This document shows, in pieces, positions 23,075 through 30,977 of a stretch of DNA of 37,392 nucleotides (positions are counted from its first letter, which is position 1; each line of letters opens with the position of its first letter). The notes under the pieces were generated by a model that saw only the letters and a list, made by a program, of their open reading frames with translations, did not search any database and was not told the DNA's origin. Source of the DNA: a virus; IMG/VR virus record IMGVR_UViG_3300023174_000362, positions 1 to 37,392 of that record, one strand, 5' to 3'. The position numbers and the translations under genes were made by a program.

Positions 23075-23852
23075 CCCCGCACTCTCTTGGCAGGACTTTG
23101 CGGCTAAGACCATCGCTACCGATGACCTAGACCCCGTATACGTTGCTCTGTATCTAGCTCAAATGCCTGAGGATATGCTCATGCGTTGGTGTGCTGCGTT
23201 CGTCACGTACTATCACATGGGTACCGCCTGTCAGCTGTGTACTCTGAAAGGTGATGAGTTCTGGCTTGAGCTCTGGAACCGATACGATACCGCTCCCCGC
23301 GCTTCAGAGCGTCGTCACTTCCGAGGTGAGTCAGGTAAGAAAGCGATCAAGGCTTGGATTAATACGTACGGTACTCCTGAGAACTTTTTCGCCGCCTGTA
23401 TGCAGCCCTCTTTCATGAAGCTTCTTCAGAAGGGCATACCTCAAATCGGTCAATACTTTACTTGGAAATGTATGGATTTGCGTGAGGCTGTGTTCGGGTA
23501 TCCTGTTGACTGGACAGACTCTGAACATCACATGGTGCAGTTACCGAAGCAAGGCTTGGAGGTTATCTTTCCTGAGCTGCTCACAGTTGAGAAGCCTGAC
23601 TATGCAACAGCGCTGCTGAAAGTAGCCGATACTATCAGCTACATCAATGCACCTCCTCGCGGCGTACGTAGCTGCGGCGTAGCTGAGGCTGAGACAGTTT
23701 GCTGCATGGCGAAGGCATACTACAAGAGCTCCAAGCCAATCGGTAAGGACATCGTTGAGAAGCGTCACGACCTGACGGGTTACGGCGAAATTTCTGATTA
23801 CATCTTGTCTTTCATGCCTGCAGAACCTTTTGATATCGAGATCATATCATGA
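23061..23852 (+). CDS. Alpha-glutamyl/putrescinyl-thymine pyrophosphorylase-like protein
   Basis: 263 residues, all-alpha. Conserved features resemble the aGPT-PPlase family defined in thymine-hypermodifying phages: DPVYVALY at 24-31, AAFVTYYHMGTACQL (about 45-59), EFW at 66-68, RRHFRG at 84-89, and GQYFTWKCMDLRE followed by GYPVDW in the middle. Members are DNA-glycosylase-like helical proteins that replace the pyrophosphate of activated 5-hydroxymethyl-dU in DNA with an amino acid or polyamine. It lies directly before two predicted 5-hmdU kinases. Which substrate is attached cannot be read from the sequence. Confidence 0.75.
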   Translation: MLKFDPALSWQDFAAKTIATDDLDPVYVALYLAQMPEDMLMRWCAAFVTYYHMGTACQLCTLKGDEFWLELWNRYDTAPRASERRHFRGESGKKAIKAWINTYGTPENFFAACMQPSFMKLLQKGIPQIGQYFTWKCMDLREAVFGYPVDWTDSEHHMVQLPKQGLEVIFPELLTVEKPDYATALLKVADTISYINAPPRGVRSCGVAEAETVCCMAKAYYKSSKPIGKDIVEKRHDLTGYGEISDYILSFMPAEPFDIEIIS

Positions 23853-24442
23853 ATCACATCATCAATATTCGCGGTACGAACGGCTCAGGTAAGACTACTA
23901 CAGTCCGTACGCTGATGAATTACTTGACGCATTACAAAGACGCGACTACATCTAACGGCGTGTTCTTTCACGTATACACGACTCCAGCAGGTGAGTACGT
24001 AGCCTTCATCGGTAAGTACGAGGGTGCGGTAACGGGAGGGGTTGATCGGGTGCGTAACGTGCGTGACGTAGTTGAAGCTTGTCGCGAAATAATTCCCTAC
24101 GCTCATATCGTCATGGAAGGCTTGCTCATGTCAGGTCTGCAGCAGTTGACCAAAGACGTAGCTGACGCTTGCGTGGGTGACGGGCAGTTTCATGCGCTGA
24201 CGCTTGACACTCCGAAAGAGAAGTGCATCGCTCAAACGCTCAATCGCCGCGCTCTTGCCGGTAACGACAAGCCCTTCGATCCGGGAAAGTCACTCGTTCC
24301 AAAGTATCGCGCCGTTGAGCTGGCTCACGCTAAGATGAAAAGCTGGGGCATGGATGCGAAGCTTGTCTCGCAGCGTGACGCTCTCATCGAGGCGCTTCAA
24401 CTCCTCAATATTCCTTTCAATCCTCAAAGTATATCATTATGA
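23849..24442 (+). CDS. P-loop kinase, 5-hydroxymethyl-dU DNA kinase type (copy 1)
   Basis: 197 residues. Walker A RGTNGSGKTT at 8-17, then IGKYEGAVTGGVDRV (about 51-65), a pattern shared with phage 5-hmdU DNA kinases, and a Walker B-like HIVMEGLL near residue 87. The lid-like region has TLDTPKEKCIAQTLNRRA. Such enzymes phosphorylate 5-hydroxymethyl-dU within DNA, activating it for substitution. It overlaps the pyrophosphorylase-like gene and the second kinase by four bases each. It is clearly a paralogue of the next gene. Confidence 0.75.
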   Translation: MNHIINIRGTNGSGKTTTVRTLMNYLTHYKDATTSNGVFFHVYTTPAGEYVAFIGKYEGAVTGGVDRVRNVRDVVEACREIIPYAHIVMEGLLMSGLQQLTKDVADACVGDGQFHALTLDTPKEKCIAQTLNRRALAGNDKPFDPGKSLVPKYRAVELAHAKMKSWGMDAKLVSQRDALIEALQLLNIPFNPQSISL

Positions 24443-24996
24443 CCAAAGTATTCTCTATACGCGGCTCCAATGGCGCTGGCAAGACATGGGTCGCTCGCCG
24501 TATCATGGATAAAGCTGAGCCTGACTTCAAGAAAAAGATGACGCTTGATAACGGCGTACTAATCAACATTTACAAAGACTTTGTCATACTCGGCTCTTAT
24601 GATCGTGTATGCGGCGGGTGCGACACTATCAAAACTCCTACCCTAGTCTGGGACGCCGTAGTTGAGTGCGCTGCCTATACGAATGTAATTTATGAGGGTG
24701 TCATCGTAGGTAACGTCTATGAGCCTACAATGATCTTGAACGCGAGGCTCAAAGAAGTCGGCGGCGAAATCGTACCTATCTGTTTGAGCACTCCGTTCGA
24801 ACAATGCGTCGCGAACGTGAACGCTCGCCGTGCTGTGGAAGGTAAGCCGCCGATTGAAAAGACTGATAATATCTTGACGAATGACAAAAAGAATATCTCC
24901 TCAGCGAAGAAGCTACACCTCGCGGGTCTAAACCCTCACTGGGTGAGTGCTGAGGAAGCCGTAGAAGTTGTCTTGAAGGAGTTGGGTTATGTTTGA
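24439..24996 (+). CDS. P-loop kinase, 5-hydroxymethyl-dU DNA kinase type (copy 2)
   Basis: 185 residues, with Walker A RGSNGAGKTW at 8-17. It then has LGSYDRVCGGCDTI (about 52-65), matching the family pattern even better than copy 1, and NVIYEGVI as Walker B-like strand. CLSTPFEQCVANVNARRAV aligns with the equivalent segment of copy 1. Length and motifs agree across the two, so they arose by tandem duplication. One copy may add the first phosphate and the other the second, or they may use different substrates; this is inference. Its end overlaps the helical-domain gene by eight bases. Confidence 0.75.
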   Translation: MTKVFSIRGSNGAGKTWVARRIMDKAEPDFKKKMTLDNGVLINIYKDFVILGSYDRVCGGCDTIKTPTLVWDAVVECAAYTNVIYEGVIVGNVYEPTMILNARLKEVGGEIVPICLSTPFEQCVANVNARRAVEGKPPIEKTDNILTNDKKNISSAKKLHLAGLNPHWVSAEEAVEVVLKELGYV

Positions 24997-25900
24997 TCAG
25001 CAAGCCAGTGTAGCGAGTATTGACTTGCTTCGTACGATGGCGTACTTCGTCAGCGAGCGTGACTTCATTCGTACAGAGCGCGAGGTGGGGGCTCCTGGTC
25101 CTTGGACTGAGGATGAGATCTTGCAAACTTATCGTTTCTGTAACGTTCGCCGTAAGCACGATCGTGTATCCAAGTGGATAATTGAGAACGTCATCAATCG
25201 CTACTCCGATCATCCTCACCTTTGGTTCATGATCTGCTGCGCTCGTTGGATCAACTGGCCTCCTACAATCCAAGCCCTCATGGATAGAAAGTACTGGCCG
25301 ACTGACGGGTTTGATCCTATCCGTTTTGGTCGCTACATTGATGACCGCGTCCGCGGCGGGGAGAAGACTTGGACTGGCGCGTACATGATCACCGCTCGTC
25401 AGGTTCCGAAAGATCTAGGTAAGGGCGAGTTCATCGCTACGCATATGCTCAACCCTCTGCTTCAGCGTCAAGAGCGGTTCCGTATGTACTTGGAAGTTCG
25501 TGTACCGCAGTGGCGATCTGTAGAAGGCGCGATGGAACTGTTTGAGGACGCGAATGGCTGGGGTACATTCATGACGGGTCAAGTCGTGGCTGATATGACG
25601 TATTGCCGATTGCTGAACCAAGCTCGTGATCTGCACTCCTACGCCCCTATTGGTCCTGGTTCAACTCGCGGTCTGAACCGTATGTACGGTCGCCCTCTTG
25701 ATCAGCGTATTCCGCAAGAGCGGTTCAATCAAGAACTGATAGATACTAAAGACAAGGTTGAGGATATCTTGAAGTACAAGCTAGAGGATCACACCTTGCA
25801 CGACTGGCAGAACTGCTTCTGCGAGTTTGACAAATACCTACGGGCGAGGAACGGCTCAGGTCGTCCCCGCGCTATCTATAAACCCGAAACAGCCTTTTGA
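24989..25900 (+). CDS. DNA-base hypermodification protein, 5-hmdU kinase-associated helical domain
   Basis: 303 residues, predicted all-helical. Hallmarks: PWTEDEILQTYRF (38-50) running into NVRRKHDRVSKWI (52-64), GTFMTGQVVADM (about 191-202), GPGSTRGLNR (about 222-231) and near the end CEFDKYLRARNGSGRPR. This is the pattern of the helical domain found fused to, or beside, 5-hmdU DNA kinases in phages with hypermodified thymine, and is related to DNA-glycosylase-like pyrophosphorylases. Here it is a separate protein, not fused to a kinase. It could be the base-flipping subunit for the kinases, or a second transferase. Family call is good; role is inferred. Confidence 0.75.
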   Translation: MFDQQASVASIDLLRTMAYFVSERDFIRTEREVGAPGPWTEDEILQTYRFCNVRRKHDRVSKWIIENVINRYSDHPHLWFMICCARWINWPPTIQALMDRKYWPTDGFDPIRFGRYIDDRVRGGEKTWTGAYMITARQVPKDLGKGEFIATHMLNPLLQRQERFRMYLEVRVPQWRSVEGAMELFEDANGWGTFMTGQVVADMTYCRLLNQARDLHSYAPIGPGSTRGLNRMYGRPLDQRIPQERFNQELIDTKDKVEDILKYKLEDHTLHDWQNCFCEFDKYLRARNGSGRPRAIYKPETAF

Positions 25901-25907
25901 GGACATC

Positions 25908-26888
25908 ATGGAAGTATTCAACGTCACCAACGTCAATCAAGCCTTTCCGCTCGAGATCAACTCTATCAAAGCGAAGGGCGTTCCCCGCGACTCGCGTAAT
26001 GGTCCAGTCATCGAGTTCAGCGAGCCTGTCGCTACTACTTACAGCCGCCCCATGGAGCGCGTTCTGTTCAATAAGAAGCGTATGTGTAATCCGTTCTTTC
26101 ACGCGATGGAAGGGCTCTGGATCATAGGCGGCTATCGCGATGTTGAGTTCTTGGATTACTTCAACTCACAGATGAAGCAGTACAGTGATGACGGCGATAC
26201 GTTCTGGGGTGCCTACGGCTATCGCTTGCGTCATTCAGCCAAGTTCGATCAGCTTGATCTAGCGGTCACCCTGTTGAAAGCTAACCCGAATGACCGTCGT
26301 GTAGTGACAACGATGTGGGATCCTGCGCTTGATCTAGGCGGCTCGAAGCTTGACCACCCCTGCAATACTCACATCTATTGGAAGATACGTGATAAGAAAC
26401 TGTACATGACCGTATGCTGCCGCTCAAACGATATGCTGTACGGTAAGCTGGGCGCGAACGTAGTTCACTTTAGCATGTTGCAGGAGTATATGGCTTTCCG
26501 CGTCGGTTGCGAAGTTGGTCCTTATACTCAGGTTTCTGACTCGCTACACGTCTATACAAGTCTACCCGTGTGGGAGGCGGTCAAAGATACGCCCTACCTG
26601 CCTGAGGATTACTATGATAGCGAGTACGCCGACCTGCTAGTCACTCCCTATCCTATGTTCAAGGACTGCTTCCTAGACGAATGGCATCGTGATCTTGAGG
26701 ACTTTATGTTAGACCCGCAAGACGATAAGATCTATCGCACGCCGTTCTTCCAAGACGTCGCTCAACCTATCAGCCTAGTCTGGTGGGAGCATAAGAAGAA
26801 CCGTAACGGCTTGCGCTACGTTGATAGTATCAAAGCTACCGACTGGCGCCGTGCATGCGCAATGTGGCTCAAGGAGAAAGAAGCATGA
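25908..26888 (+). CDS. Thymidylate synthase homologue, probable dUMP hydroxymethylase
   Basis: 326 residues from ATG 25908, with GAGG upstream. The thymidylate synthase fold is clear, and residues align with E. coli ThyA: catalytic C152 (C146) in HPCNTH, R172/S173 (R166/S167), D175 (D169), N184 (N177) in LGANVVHFS, and H214/Y216 (H207/Y209) in LHVY. Keeping Asn rather than Asp at 184 indicates a dUMP, not dCMP, substrate. In this cluster the likely product is 5-hydroxymethyl-dUMP, as with phage enzymes such as SPO1's. PCN replaces the usual PCH after the catalytic Cys. Ordinary dTMP synthesis cannot be excluded. Confidence 0.85.
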   Translation: MEVFNVTNVNQAFPLEINSIKAKGVPRDSRNGPVIEFSEPVATTYSRPMERVLFNKKRMCNPFFHAMEGLWIIGGYRDVEFLDYFNSQMKQYSDDGDTFWGAYGYRLRHSAKFDQLDLAVTLLKANPNDRRVVTTMWDPALDLGGSKLDHPCNTHIYWKIRDKKLYMTVCCRSNDMLYGKLGANVVHFSMLQEYMAFRVGCEVGPYTQVSDSLHVYTSLPVWEAVKDTPYLPEDYYDSEYADLLVTPYPMFKDCFLDEWHRDLEDFMLDPQDDKIYRTPFFQDVAQPISLVWWEHKKNRNGLRYVDSIKATDWRRACAMWLKEKEA

Positions 26889-27226
26889 CCAAAGACGAAG
26901 GATTACGCCTTGCATTGGAGGTTCTTAAAGCTGCTTATGTGCCTGTTGACTTAGATAAACAGCGTGAGAAAGCCATCACCGCCATTAAAGCCGCACTAGA
27001 AGCGAAGGATGAGCCTAAAGATGGCGGTTGGACACACGAAAGGATTGCTGGCATGGAAAGACTTAAAGCGCAACAAGATAGTCGGTTTGAGCCACAGCGC
27101 CCATGGGTAGGGCTGACGGATGAGGAGATTTGGGAATGGTTTAGAGATAACACAGCACTGACAAATGAGTCAGGCATAAGAATTGTCCGAGCCATTGAAG
27201 CCAAACTCAAGGAGAAGAACACATGA
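26885..27226 (+). CDS. Small conserved phage protein of unknown function
   Basis: 113 residues from ATG 26885, after AAGGAG and overlapping the previous stop. It starts MTKDEGLRLALEVLKAAY, has a Lys/Glu-rich helix, and ends with VGLTDEEIWEWF and AIEAKLKEKNT. This modular type is very common in phages of aquatic and Burkholderiales-like bacteria, and is often duplicated within genomes; its function is unknown. The stop overlaps the DNA polymerase start by four bases. Confidence 0.75.
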   Translation: MTKDEGLRLALEVLKAAYVPVDLDKQREKAITAIKAALEAKDEPKDGGWTHERIAGMERLKAQQDSRFEPQRPWVGLTDEEIWEWFRDNTALTNESGIRIVRAIEAKLKEKNT

Positions 27227-29019
27227 GAACTCTAGTCATCGACTTCGAGACGTTTTACGACCCGAAAGACTTCTCGCTTGCAAAGATGACGTCTACCGAG
27301 TATATTCGTGACCCTCGGTTTCAAACCCTGTGCTGCGCTTTCAAGCTAGACGATGAGCCTACAGTTATCGCTTGGGGTGATGATGTAGCGAAGGCATTTC
27401 AGCACTACGGTACAAACGTACGCGCCGTTGCTCACAATGCTCAGTTCGATGGGGCTATCGCCGCTCATCACTACGGCTGGTTTCCTGACGAGTGGGTTGA
27501 TACCGTAGGCTTGGCTCGTGCTCAGCTTCGGTTGAAGTCTTACAGTCTAGGCAACCTCGGTCAAGCGATGGGCTTCGGTGACAAGCTAGACGGACTCAGC
27601 GTATCCAAGGGTAAGCGTCTTGAGGACTTGCAGGAGTTTGAAAAGACGATCCTGAGCGAATATTGCATACGTGACGTGGAGCTCTGTCATAAGATTTACT
27701 CCTCGCTCATCGATGCCTGCCCTCGTTTTGAGCGTATGCTGCTTGAGTGGTCTATCAAAGCCGTAACCGATCCAAAGCTGGCTATTGATCACGAGATGCT
27801 AGATCAATACGTCGTTGACTTAGTCGAGAGTCGTGAAAGTACTCTAGCTGAGGCGGGTATCACGCGTGACGTCATCATGTCTAACCTCAAGTTCGCTGAC
27901 GCCCTCAGGAACCTCGGTGTTGAACCGCCTATGAAAATGAGCGAGCGTACGGGTAAAGCTACATACGCGTTTGCCAAGGACGACAAGGGTATCACAGACT
28001 TGCTATCACATCCTGATCTGCACGTTCAGACCATCGTCGCTGCTAGGCTCAAGCTCAAGTCAACGATTGAAGAAACACGCGCTCAGCGGCTGAGCAGCAT
28101 CGGCAAGTCAGGCTTACTTCCCGTACCCTTACTTTACTACGGTGCTCACACTGGGCGCTTCAGCGGCGGTGGAGGTATCAACCTGCAGAACTTGACTCGC
28201 GGCTCCAAGCTACGTAAGGGTATCATCGCGCCTCCCGGTAAAGCCCTTGTCGTTGGCGATAGCTCACAGATTGAGGCTCGTGCTCTAGCGATGGCGGCAG
28301 GTCAGCAGGACTTGGTTGAGGTTTTCCGTAAGGGTCTTGACCCCTACTGCGATATGGCGTCTTTTATCTACGGTCGTGAAATCACAAAGAAGGATGAGGA
28401 CGAGCGCTGGCTAGGTAAGGTTACGGTTCTGGGCGCTGGCTACGGTATGTCAGCGAATACATTCTTTGAGTTCCTCCGCGCTCAAGGTAAGCCCCGCCCC
28501 ATGGAAATGTGTCAGCGTGCTATCACCGCCTACCGCAAGAAGAACTACATGATTACGCAGTTCTGGGACAAGTGCGACAAAGCGCTGCAGAGCGTATTCA
28601 ATGGAGTCGAGACATCGCTCAGCGATTCGTTTGACGTGCGTACGGGGCAGAACAGTATCAAGCTACCTGTCGGCTTTCCGCTCATCTATCCTGATTTAAA
28701 GTATGGCGCTGCCGAGCGTCGTTGGACATACATGTCTCGCGGTGACGGTCGCTCAGGAATCTATGGCGGGTTAGTCACAGAGAATATCATCCAGTCAGTC
28801 GCCCGTCACGTAGTGATGGAACAACTGCTGATTGTGAACGAGATGTATCCCGTGGCGCTGACAGTGCATGACGAGATCGTTGCGGTGGTTGACGAAGCGG
28901 AAGGACCCGCCGCCCGTGACTACATTGAGCAAGTAATGAAGACCCCTCCTCGTTGGTGGCCGGACTTACCGGTCAATGCCGAGGTTAAATGGGGTAAAGT
29001 GTATGGAGAAATAAAATGA
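27223..29019 (+). CDS. Family A DNA polymerase with 3'-5' exonuclease
   Basis: 598 residues. The exonuclease domain shows DFETF (D7, E9), AHNAQFD at 70-76 and YCIRDVEL at 147-154. Polymerase motif A is GDSSQIEAR at 345-353 (D346), motif B RWLGKVTVLGAGYG at 395-408, and motif C HDE at 549-551. Aligned to E. coli Pol I, R395/K399/Y407 match R754/K758/Y766, and the position of F762 is Leu403. No 5'-3' nuclease domain is present. It should replicate the phage genome with the primase-helicase. Codon-level overlaps tie it to the modification cluster upstream and a small gene downstream. Confidence 0.93.
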   Translation: MRTLVIDFETFYDPKDFSLAKMTSTEYIRDPRFQTLCCAFKLDDEPTVIAWGDDVAKAFQHYGTNVRAVAHNAQFDGAIAAHHYGWFPDEWVDTVGLARAQLRLKSYSLGNLGQAMGFGDKLDGLSVSKGKRLEDLQEFEKTILSEYCIRDVELCHKIYSSLIDACPRFERMLLEWSIKAVTDPKLAIDHEMLDQYVVDLVESRESTLAEAGITRDVIMSNLKFADALRNLGVEPPMKMSERTGKATYAFAKDDKGITDLLSHPDLHVQTIVAARLKLKSTIEETRAQRLSSIGKSGLLPVPLLYYGAHTGRFSGGGGINLQNLTRGSKLRKGIIAPPGKALVVGDSSQIEARALAMAAGQQDLVEVFRKGLDPYCDMASFIYGREITKKDEDERWLGKVTVLGAGYGMSANTFFEFLRAQGKPRPMEMCQRAITAYRKKNYMITQFWDKCDKALQSVFNGVETSLSDSFDVRTGQNSIKLPVGFPLIYPDLKYGAAERRWTYMSRGDGRSGIYGGLVTENIIQSVARHVVMEQLLIVNEMYPVALTVHDEIVAVVDEAEGPAARDYIEQVMKTPPRWWPDLPVNAEVKWGKVYGEIK

Positions 29020-29324
29020 CTGAAAGAACTGTGTGGCTGGTGCATTCTGACCGCCGTCGCGACTACTCCGCTGCTGAGGTATACGGCGAAGTAAAAGAAA
29101 TCTTTTCATCTGTGAATCGAGACTTCGATCCTGCAGGTGCAATAGAGCACGCACGCCGTGCATTGAGTAAGATGGCTCACGATGACTATTTAGTCATGGC
29201 GGGTGATCCTGCGCTTTGCTCGATATGCGTTACCGTAGCCGCCGAATTCCATGGCGGTTGCAACATCATGAGGTGGGATAAAAATAAACTTAGTTACAGT
29301 ACAATGTTTTTAGCGTTTGAATAG
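29016..29324 (+). CDS. Small conserved phage protein of unknown function
   Basis: 102 residues, starting MTERTVWLVHSDRRRDYSAA. Conserved-looking elements are WLVHSDRRRDY, an Ala/Arg helix, and DYLVMAGDPALCSICVTVA followed by MRWDKNKLSY. I recognise the pattern as a recurring phage protein next to replication genes; function is unknown. It overlaps the polymerase stop by four bases and ends the unit before the promoter-like motif at 29.34 kb. Confidence 0.72.
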   Translation: MTERTVWLVHSDRRRDYSAAEVYGEVKEIFSSVNRDFDPAGAIEHARRALSKMAHDDYLVMAGDPALCSICVTVAAEFHGGCNIMRWDKNKLSYSTMFLAFE

Positions 29325-29330
29325 CGTTAC

Positions 29331-29355
29331 GTTAAGTTTTTAGGTTATAATAACG
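29331..29355 (+). promoter_or_regulatory. Degenerate promoter-like motif before the recombination genes
   Basis: TTAAG, eight bases, GTTATAATAACG (TTATAAT at 29345-29351). The upstream element is a one-base departure from CTTAG and the downstream ACTCA is missing. A short leader with GAGGAG leads to the ATG at 29389. Confidence 0.45.
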
Positions 29356-29388
29356 TCCTAGTCTAATTTTAATGAGGAGAAATCAAAA

Positions 29389-30129
29389 ATGAGTGACTGG
29401 AAAACTCAGCTCATCACGGGCAAACAAGAACTCCCGCCGCGTATTTGTATATTCGGTGGGCACGGTATCGGTAAGAGCACTATCGCTAGTCAGTTCCCGA
29501 AGCCGATCTTTATTTCAACCGAGGATGGCTTGGCGTCGCTAGATGTCGTGTCTTTCCCTCGCGCTGAAACAGTTGACGACGTTGCGCAGAATATTCGCAC
29601 GTTGATCAAAGAAGATCATGACTTCAAGACTGTCGTCTTGGATAGCGTCGACTGGCTGGTTGAGCCGCTCATCACGAGCGACATCGAGTCCAAGCACGAT
29701 GCTAAAGAGTTGGCGTACGGTAAAGGGCAAATGATGATCGCTGAGGCGTTTCGTGAGTTGCTCAGCGGGTTTGACGTGCTTCGTAAGAAGCGTGACATGA
29801 ACGTGGTTTTGATCGCACATTCTAGTATCGTGCGCTATGAGGACCCTCGCTCTGAACCCTACGATCGTTATCAACCCAAGTTGTCTAATCGCTGCAATGC
29901 GCTTCTGCAAGAGTGGGTTGACGTGCTGGCTTTTGCTGGCTTCCGAATCATTGTTAAGAAGTCTGACGTGGGCTTCAACAACAGTGTTACGCGTGGTATC
30001 ACTACTGGGGAGCGGTTGCTTCACATGATTGAGAACCCTGCGTACGTAGCGAAGAACCGCTACAACTGTCCGGACACCGTTCCTATGGTGTACGAAAAAC
30101 TTATCGAGTATGTCCCTGTAAAAAGTTAA
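29389..30129 (+). CDS. Sak4-type RecA-like ATPase (AAA_24 group), recombination
   Basis: 246 residues. Walker A GGHGIGKS at 23-30, strand with STEDGLASLD (44-53), Walker B TVVLDS at 81-86, and a sensor-like VVLIAHS at 139-145. This is the compact RecA/Rad51-like core of Sak4 single-strand annealing and recombination ATPases found beside SSB-like genes in phages. The neighbour is such an SSB-like gene, 12 bases downstream after AAGGAG. The protein probably loads on ssDNA during recombination-dependent replication. The assignment to Sak4 rather than another AAA_24 protein rests on context. Confidence 0.8.
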   Translation: MSDWKTQLITGKQELPPRICIFGGHGIGKSTIASQFPKPIFISTEDGLASLDVVSFPRAETVDDVAQNIRTLIKEDHDFKTVVLDSVDWLVEPLITSDIESKHDAKELAYGKGQMMIAEAFRELLSGFDVLRKKRDMNVVLIAHSSIVRYEDPRSEPYDRYQPKLSNRCNALLQEWVDVLAFAGFRIIVKKSDVGFNNSVTRGITTGERLLHMIENPAYVAKNRYNCPDTVPMVYEKLIEYVPVKS

Positions 30130-30141
30130 GGAGAATTTAAT

Positions 30142-30675
30142 ATGGCTAGATTTGGTTTCAATGCGGGTGAGTACGAACCCGACACAGGTCCCGGCAACTA
30201 TGAGCCTATCCCTGATGGTGAGTATCAATTGATGTGCGAGGAAGCTGAAGAAAAGCGTACCTCTGCCGGAACTGGCTCTTACATCAAGGCTAAGTTCCGC
30301 GTGCTCGGTCCTACGAACGCTGGGCGTTTCATCTGGATGAACTTCAACATCCACAATCCTAGTACCAAAGCTGAAGAAATCGGGCGTAAGCAAATCGCTG
30401 GTTGGGCTCGTGCTTGCGGTCGTGCTAATGCGGGTGATACTGATGAGTTGGTTAACCTGCCCTTCAGTGCGAACGTTACTACCGAGCCAGGTAGCGGTAA
30501 CTACGGTCCTCAAAACCGCATCAACGGCTTCAAAGTTGCTGAAACTGCGAAAGCCGCGCAAGCTGCCCCAAAGCCAGCAGCCCCTGCCGCCACAGCCCCC
30601 GCTGCGGTTGCCTCTACCCCTGCTCCGGCTACAGCTTCTAAGCCAGCCGGTAAAAAAGCCCCTTGGGATGATTGA
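30142..30675 (+). CDS. DUF669-like single-stranded DNA-binding protein
   Basis: 177 residues. The N-terminal 130 residues look like the DUF669 OB-fold type: IPDGEYQLMCEEAEEKRT, IKAKFRVLGPTNAGRFIW, then IGRKQIAGWARACG. An Ala/Pro-rich linker (about 135-170) leads to the acidic tip PWDD, a hallmark of SSB C-termini that recruit partner proteins. It follows the Sak4-type ATPase after a good SD. Together they form a phage recombination pair. The linker composition is typical and not a sign of a frameshift. Confidence 0.82.
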   Translation: MARFGFNAGEYEPDTGPGNYEPIPDGEYQLMCEEAEEKRTSAGTGSYIKAKFRVLGPTNAGRFIWMNFNIHNPSTKAEEIGRKQIAGWARACGRANAGDTDELVNLPFSANVTTEPGSGNYGPQNRINGFKVAETAKAAQAAPKPAAPAATAPAAVASTPAPATASKPAGKKAPWDD

Positions 30676-30677
30676 TC

Positions 30678-30977
30678 ATGGCAACTAAGATACAAGTAGC
30701 GAAGGCGGTTGCTAAAGACACTGCTGATCAGCTTGAGGTCTTAGAGGCGGCAGTTCAGGAAGAAGTTAAACCTGCTGCCCCCGCGCCTGACCTGAGCGAT
30801 ATTGAGGCAAAGCGAGTGCGTGCCGCGAAGGAAACTTTTGACAATACTATCCAGTACTTGAAAGCCCTTCGTGACTCACAGCACGACGCTGAAGTTCAAC
30901 GTATGTTCAGCATCGCTATCACAAATGCAGAAACTGCCTACATGTGGGCGGTCAAAGCGATCACTTGGAGAGGCTAA
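30678..30977 (+). CDS. Small unknown protein between SSB-like and nuclease genes
   Basis: 99 residues from ATG 30678, two bases after the SSB stop. The N-terminus is Ala/Val/Glu-rich (QLEVLEAAVQEEVKPAAPAP), resembling the SSB linker, and the rest is helical (SDIEAKRVRAAKETFDNTIQ) with a Trp pair at the end. No clear SD is seen, so translation probably couples to the SSB gene. The stop overlaps the nuclease ATG as TAATG. Function unknown; helical recombination partner possible. Confidence 0.65.
   Translation: MATKIQVAKAVAKDTADQLEVLEAAVQEEVKPAAPAPDLSDIEAKRVRAAKETFDNTIQYLKALRDSQHDAEVQRMFSIAITNAETAYMWAVKAITWRG

Noticed and set aside
24776-25273. A 165-codon minus frame opposite the kinase and helical genes
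   Set aside because: The sequence looks like antisense of coding DNA, has no SD, and overlaps recognised genes.
29539-30561. A 340-codon open frame on the minus strand
   Set aside because: It lies opposite the well-supported Sak4-type and SSB-like genes, has no SD or promoter and no protein motif; a shadow of the codon use on the plus strand.
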